From Saccharibacillus brassicae (GTDB taxonomy: Bacteria; Bacillota; Bacilli; Paenibacillales; Paenibacillaceae): a stretch of DNA of 64,000 bases. The notes beneath the pieces are model-generated. The model made no database searches. It was not told where the DNA came from and saw only the letters and a list, made by a program, of their open reading frames with translations. The stretch covers positions 911,001-975,000 of the forward strand of contig NZ_CP041217.1 in the NCBI RefSeq assembly GCF_006542275.1. The letters run 5' to 3'. The stretch's first letter is position 1, and every line of letters starts with the position of its first letter. Below are positions 57,822-64,000 of this stretch, one piece after another. The translations under genes and the position numbers were made by a program.

Positions 57822-58829
57822 TTATTTTCCGTCTTCCGGCATCGGCAGTCCCAGATGGGCGTAAGCCTGGGCAGTCACAACGCGGCCTCTCGGCGTGCGC
57901 TGGATGAATCCGCTTTGCAGCAAATAAGGCTCATACACGTCTTCGATGGTCTGGCTCTCCTCGCCGATCGTCGCGGCGATCGTATCAAGCCCGACCGGTC
58001 CCCCGCGAAAACTTTGAATCATCGAGCGCAGCATCTTATGGTCGATGCTGTCGAGTCCGCGCGGATCGACCTGCAAGCGCGACAGCGCCTCGGCCGCGAT
58101 CTCGGGCGTAATAATCCCGTCTCCGCGCACCTGAGCGAAGTCCCGCACGCGCTTGAGCAGCCGGTTCGCGATCCGCGGCGTTCCCCGGGCGCGCAGCGCG
58201 ATCTCTTCGGCCGCATCGCCGATGATCTCGACGTTCAGCGTATCAGCGTTGCGCGAGACGATAAAGGCGAGGTCTTCGACGCCGTAGAATTCGAGCCGGC
58301 TCACGACGCCGAAGCGATCGCGCAGCGGCGCGGACAGCAGTCCCGCGCGCGTCGTCGCGCCGATCAGCGTGAACGGCGGCAGATCGAGCCGCACGGAACG
58401 CGCGCTCGGACCTTTGCCGATCATAATATCGAGCGCGGAATCTTCCATCGCCGGGTACATCACTTCTTCGACGGTCCGGTGCAGCCGGTGAATCTCGTCG
58501 ATAAACAGCACGTCGCCTTCCTGCAGATTCGTCAGCAGCGCCGCCAAATCACCGGGACGTTCGATCGCCGGTCCCGACGTCGTGCGCAGGTTCACGCCGA
58601 GCTCGTTCGCGATAATGTTCGCGAGCGTCGTTTTGCCGAGTCCCGGAGGTCCGTACAGCAGCACGTGATCGAGCGCTTCCCCCCGCATTTTGGCCGCTTC
58701 GATATATACTTTCAGGTTTTCCTTGACCTGATTCTGACCGATATATTCCGATAAATAGCGGGGACGCAGACTCAGTTCCACCGCCTGGTCTTCCATCATC
58801 AGATTGGCCGATATGATCCGGTCATCCAT
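57822..58829 (-). CDS. ruvB: Holliday junction ATP-dependent helicase RuvB
   Basis: AAA+ branch-migration motor (335 aa). [18 protein letters not shown], Walker [17 protein letters not shown], Walker [11 protein letters not shown], sensor [21 protein letters not shown], and the C-terminal winged helix with [15 protein letters not shown]. Lies 37 nt after ruvA. Confidence 0.97.
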   Translation of the reverse strand: MDDRIISANLMMEDQAVELSLRPRYLSEYIGQNQVKENLKVYIEAAKMRGEALDHVLLYGPPGLGKTTLANIIANELGVNLRTTSGPAIERPGDLAALLTNLQEGDVLFIDEIHRLHRTVEEVMYPAMEDSALDIMIGKGPSARSVRLDLPPFTLIGATTRAGLLSAPLRDRFGVVSRLEFYGVEDLAFIVSRNADTLNVEIIGDAAEEIALRARGTPRIANRLLKRVRDFAQVRGDGIITPEIAAEALSRLQVDPRGLDSIDHKMLRSMIQSFRGGPVGLDTIAATIGEESQTIEDVYEPYLLQSGFIQRTPRGRVVTAQAYAHLGLPMPEDGK

Positions 58830-58866
58830 AAGTCCACCGTTCCTCCCCGTTTATACTGTACCGCAT

Positions 58867-59487
58867 TTAGCCTTTGTAAAGAACCTTCAAAGCCCGTTTC
58901 ATGAGCAGATCGACCGGTTCCCCCGGCTGCAGGTCTTCTTTGAGGTGCATCCAGACTTTATCCAATTCCGCTTCCGTATATCCGAGCGCTTCGAGACCTT
59001 CGCGGGCTTCTCTCCAGCCGCCGCCGTCGAGTTCCGCTTCGGCCGCGGCGTTGTTGTCGAACAATCCGCCGAGCGCGGGCGCCGCGAATCCGTCCAGCCG
59101 ATCTTTGAGATCGAGCACCATGCGCTGCGCCGTCTTTTTCCCGATGCCCGGCAGTTTGATCAGGAACGTGAGGTTCTCCTGCTGGATCGCCGAGACGACT
59201 TTCTCCGGGGTTCCCCCCGCCAAAATGCCCAACGCGACTCGCGGTCCGATGCCCGATACTTCGATCAGGCGGCGGAACAGCTTTTGTTCTTCCCGCGTGG
59301 AAAAGCCGTACAGCAAAATGGCATCTTCCCGCACGCTATGATGGGTGTAGACCGTTACCGGTTCTTCTCCCTTGGCGGCAAAAGCGTAAGGGTTCGGGCA
59401 AAAGACCCGGTACCCGACGCCCTGCACGTCCACGACGATATATTCCGTTTCCAGATGAGCCACTTGCCCTCGCACAAAATCGATCAT
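58867..59487 (-). CDS. ruvA: Holliday junction branch migration protein RuvA
   Basis: 206-residue tetrameric junction-binding protein. N-terminal OB fold (MIDFVRGQVAH), helix-hairpin-helix motifs SGIGPRVALGIL and LPGIGKKTAQRMVLDL, and C-terminal domain III (ALGYTEAELDKVW) that contacts RuvB. Overlaps the ruvC stop by 4 nt (ATGA). Confidence 0.97.
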   Translation of the reverse strand: MIDFVRGQVAHLETEYIVVDVQGVGYRVFCPNPYAFAAKGEEPVTVYTHHSVREDAILLYGFSTREEQKLFRRLIEVSGIGPRVALGILAGGTPEKVVSAIQQENLTFLIKLPGIGKKTAQRMVLDLKDRLDGFAAPALGGLFDNNAAAEAELDGGGWREAREGLEALGYTEAELDKVWMHLKEDLQPGEPVDLLMKRALKVLYKG

Positions 59488-59987
59488 TTTCGCAATACCT
59501 CATTCAGTTTGGAATTTAGTGTGGACGAATGCGCGTGGCAGATGGCGACCGCCAAAGCGTCCGCCACGTCGTCCGGCTTCGGAATGGCCTGCAGCTTGAG
59601 GAACATGCGTACCATCTCCTGTACCTGCCGCTTTTCGGCTTTGCCGTATCCGACAATCGCCTGCTTCACCTGCATCGGTGTGTATTCGCCGATCGGCAGG
59701 CCTTTCTGATGCGCCGCCAAAATGAGCACGCCGCGAGCCTGGCTGACCGGCATCGCCGTTGACACGTTCCGGTTGAAAAACAGTTTCTCGAACGCCACTT
59801 CGTCCGGTTTGTATTTATCGATCAGCTGCACCATCGCTTCGTAGACATGCAGCAGCCGTTCTTCGTCGGGCGTGTGCGCCTCGGTCTGAATACATCCGTA
59901 TTGAACGGGAACGCATTTGCTTCCCTCTTTGTCGATAAATCCGAAGCCGACGATCGCAATCCCCGGGTCGATTCCCAATATCCGCAA
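59484..59987 (-). CDS. ruvC: Crossover junction endodeoxyribonuclease RuvC
   Basis: RNase H-fold resolvase (167 aa). Acidic residues are in LGIDPGIAIVGFG, AFEKLFFNRNV and the C-terminal KPDDVADALAVAICHAHS; YGKAEKRQVQEMV contacts DNA. TTG 59987 behind AAAGGAGAG gives the family start (LRILGIDPG); the in-frame upstream ATG has no support. First gene of ruvC-ruvA-ruvB. Confidence 0.95.
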   Translation of the reverse strand: MRILGIDPGIAIVGFGFIDKEGSKCVPVQYGCIQTEAHTPDEERLLHVYEAMVQLIDKYKPDEVAFEKLFFNRNVSTAMPVSQARGVLILAAHQKGLPIGEYTPMQVKQAIVGYGKAEKRQVQEMVRMFLKLQAIPKPDDVADALAVAICHAHSSTLNSKLNEVLRK

Positions 59988-60104
59988 GTTGATCTCTCCT
60001 TTTCCCCGAAAAAGCAAACGACGGCATCGCCTTGCAGGCTATCCGCTGCGCGTCTTGTCCAGTCCGGCCCATACATTCCACCGAACATATGTATCCGTCT
60101 TTTC

Positions 60105-60133
60105 ATTATAGCAAAAGATGAAAAAAGGAGACA
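60105..60133 (-). promoter_or_regulatory. Possible promoter of ruvC
   Basis: Minus-strand TATAAT (60110-60105), with a weak -35 (TGTCTC) 17 nt upstream. Confidence 0.45.
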
Positions 60134-60208
60134 CCCAAAAAGGAAGTCCGCTTCTTCAATTTCGGCATCCCGGCGGCAAAATCTTTGATCGTTCAGACCA
60201 CAACAAAA

Positions 60209-60254
60209 AAAGACTGCTTTCGAGCCGGAAATTTCCGCCTGAAAAGCAGTCTTT
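60209..60254. terminator. Terminator after the tRNA cluster
   Basis: AAAGACTGCTTT pairs with AAAGCAGTCTTT, and CCGGAAA/TTTCCG pairs within the loop. A tracts on both sides make it bidirectional. Confidence 0.85.
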
Positions 60255-60292
60255 CTTATCCGCGTCAGAAAAGACGCTTGTTGAAAATAAAA

Positions 60293-60369
60293 TGGCGCGC
60301 CCTGAGAGATTCGAACTCCCGGCCTTTTGATTCGTAGTCAAACGCTCTATCCAGCTGAGCTAAGGGCGC
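60293..60369 (-). tRNA. tRNA-Arg (ACG)
   Basis: 77 nt with encoded CCA. Acceptor GCGCCCT/AGGGCGC, anticodon loop CTACGAA, T loop TTCGAAT. Last tRNA of the cluster before the terminator. Confidence 0.97.
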
Positions 60370-60378
60370 AAAAAACAA

Positions 60379-60453
60379 TGGAGCGGACGACGGGAATCGA
60401 ACCCGCGACCCTCGCCTTGGCAAGGCGATGCTCTACCGCTGAGCCACGTCCGC
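60379..60453 (-). tRNA. tRNA-Gly (GCC)
   Basis: 75 nt with encoded CCA. Acceptor GCGGACG/CGTCCGC, anticodon loop TTGCCAA, T loop TTCGATT. Confidence 0.97.
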
Positions 60454-60473
60454 AAAACATTATTTAATTAAAA

Positions 60474-60549
60474 TGGCGGAACCGACGGGATTTGAACCCG
60501 CGATCTCCTGCGTGACAGGCAGGCATGTTAACCCCTACACCACGGTTCC
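60474..60549 (-). tRNA. tRNA-Asp (GTC)
   Basis: 76 nt with encoded CCA. Acceptor GGAACCG/CGGTTCC, anticodon loop CTGTCAC. G34 makes it a substrate of the Tgt/QueA pathway encoded nearby. Confidence 0.97.
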
Positions 60550-60568
60550 AGGCCAAAAGGTGAAACAA

Positions 60569-60642
<74 letters not shown>

Positions 60643-60688
60643 TCAGAGTGTATACTTACTATATCCGACTTCGTCACTAAAGTCTTCA

Positions 60689-60764
60689 TGGTGGAGGCTG
60701 AGGGGCTCGAACCCCCGACCCTCTGCTTGTAAGGCAGATGCTCTCCCAGCTGAGCTAAGCCTCC
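60689..60764 (-). tRNA. tRNA-Val (TAC)
   Basis: 76 nt with encoded CCA. Acceptor GGAGGCT/AGCCTCC, anticodon loop CTTACAA. Confidence 0.97.
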
Positions 60765-60770
60765 ATGTTA

Positions 60771-60842
60771 TGACCCGTAGGGGATTCGAACCCCTGTTAC
60801 CTCCGTGAAAGGGAGGTGTCTTAACCCCTTGACCAACGGGCC
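60771..60842 (-). tRNA. tRNA-Glu (TTC)
   Basis: 72 nt without encoded CCA. Acceptor GGCCCGT/ACGGGTC with a G-U pair, anticodon loop CTTTCAC. Expected substrate of MnmA. First tRNA of the cluster. Confidence 0.96.
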
Positions 60843-60908
60843 TCATTGTCATTCGCTTCCTGCAGGCGTCTCGCTCGTTTCAGCGTTTCGTCCGCGGCGA
60901 CAAGAAAT

Positions 60909-60938
60909 AATATACCATGCAGGCATTAGAACCGTCAA
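60909..60938 (-). promoter_or_regulatory. Promoter of the tRNA cluster
   Basis: TTGACG (60938-60933), 18-nt spacer, TATATT (60914-60909), about 65 nt before tRNA-Glu. Confidence 0.75.
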
Positions 60939-61046
60939 CCCTTTTTGATAAAAAACTTAAAAGAATTTAAAAACGCCTCTGTAAAGCTTGCAGCCGTGCC
61001 CTTTTTTACCCGTCATACAGCCCTGTCCAAACGCTGCGGCGCAAAA

Positions 61047-61073
61047 AAAGCCCCCGGTCTGCCGGGAGCTTTC
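61047..61073 (-). terminator. Terminator of the 3-hydroxyisobutyrate dehydrogenase-family gene
   Basis: AAAGCTCCCGG-CAGA-CCGGGGGCTTT on the minus strand, followed by a T tract. Confidence 0.92.
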
Positions 61074-61132
61074 CAGGCCGTTTGTACAGCCCGATCCGAA
61101 CGATTGCATGCTATCCGTTCTTCTCGCTAGGG

Positions 61133-62017
61133 TCAGTCCTTGGGATCGGCCCACAGCTTGTACAGCGCCTGGGTCCCTTTGTCGGCATAACCGGCATCGG
61201 CCAGCTTGCGGTAAAGCGATTCCGCCAGCTTCAAGCCGGGCAGCTCCAGCTTCATCTCGGCGGCCGATTCGAGGGCGATGCCCATGTCTTTAATGAAATG
61301 CTTGACGTAGAACCCCGGCTCGAAGTCGCCGTCAAGCATACGCGGCACGAGATTGCTGAGCGAAAAACTGCCGGCGGCTCCGGTCTCGATACTTTTCAGC
61401 ACCTTTTTCGGATCAAGCCCTGCCTTCTCGGCATATACGATCGCTTCGGTGACGCCTATCATATTGGACGCAATCGCGATCTGGTTGCACATCTTGGTGT
61501 TTTGTCCGGCTCCCGGCCCTCCCTGAAGCACGATATTGCTGCCGAGAATCTCCAACAGCGGAAGCACCGCTTCGAAATCCGCCTGTTCCCCGCCGACCAT
61601 GATCGACAGTTTGGCATTCTTGGCGCCCACGTCTCCGCCGGAGACCGGCGCGTCCAGCACATGCAGCCCTTTGCCTTGTCCCTGCTCGGCCAGACGGCGC
61701 GCGAGCAGCGGGCTGGAGGTCGTCATGTCGATCAGGTAGCTGCCTGCTTTGGCATGGGGAATCAGGCCGTCCTCGCCCGTATAGACCTGTTCCACGTCCT
61801 GCGGATAACCGAGCATCGTGACGATCACGTCGCAAGCCGCAGCCAGCTGCCCCGGCGAATCCTGCCAGACCGCCCCGCGGTCAATCAGCTCCTGCGCTTT
61901 TGACGGGGTCCGATTGTACACGTGCACCTCGTAACCTTTGTCCAAAATATGGCCGGCCATGCTTTTGCCCATGACTCCGATACCGGCGAATCCGACGATC
62001 ATTTTTGCGGAATCCAA
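61133..62017 (-). CDS. NAD(P)-dependent dehydrogenase, 3-hydroxyisobutyrate dehydrogenase family
   Basis: Beta-hydroxyacid dehydrogenase (294 aa). Rossmann motif VGFAGIGVMGKSMAGHIL, NRTPSKAQEL, substrate-binding LDAPVSGGDVGAKNAKLSIMVGG (core DAPVSGGDVGA), and the catalytic-lysine segment GAGQNTKMCNQ. TTG 62017 with AGAAAGGGTGG gives the usual length; ATG 62002 is the alternative, and an open frame to 62149 is unsupported. Could act on 3-hydroxyisobutyrate, tartronate semialdehyde or succinic semialdehyde. Transcribed away from fabH. Confidence 0.92.
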   Translation of the reverse strand: MDSAKMIVGFAGIGVMGKSMAGHILDKGYEVHVYNRTPSKAQELIDRGAVWQDSPGQLAAACDVIVTMLGYPQDVEQVYTGEDGLIPHAKAGSYLIDMTTSSPLLARRLAEQGQGKGLHVLDAPVSGGDVGAKNAKLSIMVGGEQADFEAVLPLLEILGSNIVLQGGPGAGQNTKMCNQIAIASNMIGVTEAIVYAEKAGLDPKKVLKSIETGAAGSFSLSNLVPRMLDGDFEPGFYVKHFIKDMGIALESAAEMKLELPGLKLAESLYRKLADAGYADKGTQALYKLWADPKD

Positions 62018-62143
62018 ATCTATCCACCCTTTCTTTCTCGATAAAATGTCGCTCAGCAGCGAGCTTGCGGCGAAATGCCCGACTCGAACGGCTTCGCCTC
62101 TTCTCAACTTTAGCATACCCGGCAAATTTGTTTCGTTAAAAAC

Positions 62144-62172
62144 TTGCAAAAAATAGGTAACCCTTTTATATT
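62144..62172 (+). promoter_or_regulatory. Promoter of the fabH gene
   Basis: TTGCAA (62144-62149), 17-nt spacer, TATATT (62167-62172); the -10 abuts the FapR-type operator. Confidence 0.75.
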
Positions 62173-62187
62173 AGTACCAGGTACTAA
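62171..62187. promoter_or_regulatory. FapR-type operator
   Basis: TTAGTACCAGGTACTAA is a perfect 17-bp palindrome around a central A. It fits the TTAGTACC-centred operator of FapR, the malonyl-CoA-sensing repressor of fatty-acid genes in Bacilli, and sits over the transcription start. Confidence 0.85.
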
Positions 62188-62217
62188 TGTAAAGTGCTAA
62201 AGGAGCTGACCTGCGTA

Positions 62218-63198
62218 ATGACCCAAATTCATTCGACTGCACGCATCGCCGCTCTCGGCACTTACGTTCCCGAGCGCAGACTGACCAACGACGACCTGGA
62301 AGCGCTGGTCGAGACCAACGACGAATGGATCGTTCAGCGAACCGGCATTCGGGAAAGACGGATCGCCGGCGAGGACGAATTCACTTCGCATCTCTGCATA
62401 AGAGCTGTGGAAGATTTGCTGCGGCGTTATCCGGGCGCGCTCGAAGGCGTCGATCTGGTGTTGGCCGCCACGACAACGCCCGACTACCCTTTTCCTACCG
62501 TCTCCTGCCTCATCCAGGATGCGTTTAAGCTGCCCAACGCCGGTACGCTGGATCTGAGCGCGGCCTGCACCGGCTTTACGTACGCGCTCCATCTGGCCAA
62601 CGGAATGATCACCTCGCGTATGCATCGCAAAGTGCTCGTCGTAGCCGGAGAATGCATGAGCAAAACGATCGATTACACCGACCGCAGCACCTGCATCCTG
62701 TTCGGCGACGGAGCCGGCGCGGCAGTCGTCGAATACAGCGAAGAAGGCGCCTTTCTCGCGGCCCACATGGGCAGCGACGGGAGCGGAGGCCTGCATGTGT
62801 ACCGCGCCGGTATGTCCGATACGTTGAACGGACAGCCTTTGGACGGCAACGGGAAAGTCGTGCAAAACGGACGCGAAGTGTACAAATGGGCCGTTCGCAC
62901 CGTTCCGGAAGGCGTTCAACAGCTGCATGCCTCCCTGCCGGAAGGCACGCCGGCGGTTGACTGGTTCATTCCCCACAGCGCCAACCTGAAAATGATCGAT
63001 TCGATCTCCGAAAAAGCGGGCTTTACCAAAGACAAAACGCTAACAAGCGCCGAATATTACGGAAACACTTCAGCCGCATCGATTCCTTTGGCTCTTCAGC
63101 TCGGTATCGACGCGGGCAAAGTCAAACGGGGCGACCTGCTTGCGATGTACGGATTCGGAGCGGGACTGACCCATTTGGGGCTTGTTGTTCGATGGTGA
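62218..63198 (+). CDS. fabH: 3-oxoacyl-ACP synthase III (FabH)
   Basis: Condensing enzyme (326 aa) that starts fatty-acid chains from acyl-CoA and malonyl-ACP. Catalytic triad visible: Cys in LDLSAACTGFTYAL, His in WFIPHSANLKMI, Asn in EYYGNTSAASIPLAL. Also NDEWIVQRTGIRERRI and CILFGDGAGAAVVE. ATG 62218 follows AAAGGAG. B. subtilis has FabHA and FabHB; as a stand-alone gene this resembles FabHB (YhfB). Repressed by FapR by inference. Confidence 0.94.
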   Translation: MTQIHSTARIAALGTYVPERRLTNDDLEALVETNDEWIVQRTGIRERRIAGEDEFTSHLCIRAVEDLLRRYPGALEGVDLVLAATTTPDYPFPTVSCLIQDAFKLPNAGTLDLSAACTGFTYALHLANGMITSRMHRKVLVVAGECMSKTIDYTDRSTCILFGDGAGAAVVEYSEEGAFLAAHMGSDGSGGLHVYRAGMSDTLNGQPLDGNGKVVQNGREVYKWAVRTVPEGVQQLHASLPEGTPAVDWFIPHSANLKMIDSISEKAGFTKDKTLTSAEYYGNTSAASIPLALQLGIDAGKVKRGDLLAMYGFGAGLTHLGLVVRW

Positions 63199-63203
63199 GG
63201 GCC

Positions 63204-63316
63204 GCGGGCCCGTTTCGACCTGCGCTTCGTTGCCCTCCCCCTTTTCTCGATTGGAATTAAAGCATCTGGTGGAAAAAGGGGAAGGACAAAGGCGCTCCGG
63301 TTCGAAACGGGCCCGC
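63204..63316. repeat. 113-bp hairpin element with 15-bp perfect ends after fabH
   Basis: GCGGGCCCGTTTCGA (63204-63218) is the exact reverse complement of 63302-63316. The inner sequence also pairs imperfectly (CCTCCCCCTTTTCTC against GGAAAAAGGGGAAGG). Begins 5 nt after the fabH stop. No T tract directly follows. Confidence 0.85.
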
Positions 63317-63480
63317 TCCTGGGTGGGAGAAGGCCTCTCAACCCTCCAGGCGCTTGAGAGGCAAGCGGGAATGCTGTACGGTCAAGCGGGCTGTTATACG
63401 CCGCAGGGAAGAGGCAGCGGCTTCGCCGGCTGCAAGGGCGCAAAATTAAGGGCAAGGGATGAAATACTCTTTAAACAACA
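63317..63480. other. Hairpin-rich non-coding stretch before the 5S terminator
   Basis: GCCTCTCAA (63333-63341) pairs with TTGAGAGGC (63354-63362). A second GC-rich hairpin is at 63414-63433 (GCAGCGG-CTTCG-CCGGCTGC). No convincing ORF on either strand. Confidence 0.6.
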
Positions 63481-63516
63481 AAAAAGCCTTTACCGAGTAA
63501 GTGGTAAAGGCTTTTT
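63481..63516. terminator. Terminator of the rRNA operon
   Basis: AAAAAGCCTTTACC/GGTAAAGGCTTTTT, perfect 14-bp stem, 8 bases after the 5S 3' end on the minus strand. Confidence 0.93.
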
Positions 63517-63524
63517 CTCTTTGG

Positions 63525-63641
63525 CTTGGCGGCTTCCTACTCTCCCAGGACCCTGCGGTCCAAGTACCATCGGCGCTAGAGGGCTTAACGGTCGTGTTCG
63601 AGATGGGAACGTGTGGAACCCCTCTGCCATCACCACCAAAC
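63525..63641 (-). rRNA. rrf: 5S ribosomal RNA
   Basis: About 117 nt. Minus strand begins TTTGGTGGTGATGGC, contains CCCATCTCGAACACG and ends GGAAGCCGCCAAGC; characteristic Firmicute 5S. Ends are approximate. Confidence 0.95.
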
Positions 63642-63853
63642 CTAGGCTTACGAAGTAAGCCGGAACAGGTTTTTATTTGGATTGCCGAACCCCTTCGGGC
63701 ACGAGCAATTCAAATCAGCTCTGTTTTGTAACTCAAGGTTTGCACCTTGAAAACCGGATCCGAAACGATCCACTTCGCGTCATGAAGTGTTTGCCTGCGC
63801 AGTGTGCTCAACCGAAGCAGAGGCTTCCGAAGAGCCTGGCTGCGCCAGTCTAT
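63642..63853 (-). other. 23S-5S intergenic spacer
   Basis: 212 nt, no tRNA found. Contains AAGGTTTGCACCTT, a short inverted repeat, and other pairing segments typical of pre-rRNA processing stems. Confidence 0.8.
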
Positions 63854-64000
63854 AGGATAAGCCCTCGACCGATTAGTACAGGTCAGCTACACGTATTGCT
63901 ACGCTTCGACCTCCTGCCTATCTACCTCGTCGTCTCCAAGGGGTCTTACCACTTGCGTGTGGGAAATCTCATCTTGAGGGGGGCTTCACGCTTAGATGCT
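63854..64000 (-). rRNA. rrl: 23S ribosomal RNA, 3' end only
   Basis: Minus-strand sequence ending GGTCGAGGGCTTATCC, with AGCATCTAAGCGTGAAGC and GTAGCTGACCTGTACTAATC upstream, is the conserved 3' end of 23S rRNA. The gene continues past the window. Confidence 0.96.

Noticed and set aside
63642..63853. tRNA genes in the 23S-5S spacer
   Set aside because: No cloverleaf or T-loop sequence found.

Overview
The window is chromosomal DNA from a GC-rich, low-GC-phylum (Bacillota) bacterium, most likely Paenibacillaceae (Paenibacillus/Saccharibacillus-like). The evidence is gene order: alaS-ireB-ruvX-mltG-trhP, cymR-iscS, hisS-aspS-tcdA, rel-dtd, recJ-apt, secDF-comN and ruvCAB-queA-tgt-yajC match the Bacillus/Paenibacillus core blocks. 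TTG/GTG starts behind AAAGGAGG-type Shine-Dalgarno sites and two T-box leaders also fit. The genus is an inference.

Region 1-9646 is a siderophore island. On the minus strand are homologues of SbnA, SbnB and SbnH plus two IucA/IucC (NIS) synthetases, the second cut by the window edge. On the plus strand are an MFS exporter (SbnD-like) and a third NIS synthetase that matches SbnC. The intergenic space holds Fur boxes, one covering the plus-strand promoter. This is the gene set for staphyloferrin B or a close relative, made from O-phosphoserine, glutamate, citrate and 2-oxoglutarate. A 20-bp perfect hairpin closes the island.

Region 9698-20394 has a chemoreceptor with a SigD-type -10 element, then the translation/cell-wall block trhP2-trhP1-mltG-two DUF1292 genes-ruvX-ireB-alaS with a T-box leader. 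The usual trmR between mltG and trhP1 is absent. Region 20490-31718 has a small zinc-ribbon protein, the cysteine desulfurase and CymR, a 4 x 56-bp tandem repeat at the point where mnmA is flipped to the plus strand, an LCP cell-wall ligase, rarA, a membrane GGDEF cyclase and a HelD-like helicase.

Region 31736-47306 has tcdA-aspS-hisS behind a T-box leader, a small Gly-rich protein, a DJ-1/PfpI protein, dtd-rel, a uracil-permease-family transporter, the KhtTU K+/H+ antiporter, apt and recJ. Region 47472-60017 has a degenerate CDF protein, secF-secD (with a hexapeptide-repeat insert), comN, an ArsB/NhaD permease, yajC, tgt, queA, a SpoIID/LytB protein and ruvB-ruvA-ruvC.

Region 60209-64000 has six tRNA genes, a 3-hydroxyisobutyrate-dehydrogenase-family gene, a FabH gene behind a near-certain FapR operator, a hairpin-rich non-coding stretch, 5S rRNA and the 3' end of 23S rRNA. 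No insertion sequence, prophage or CRISPR array was seen. A recurring oddity is short tandem repeats (15-18 bp units, plus one 56-bp unit), both inside genes (sbnH, secD, the SpoIID gene) and just outside them (yajC, mnmA, cymR).
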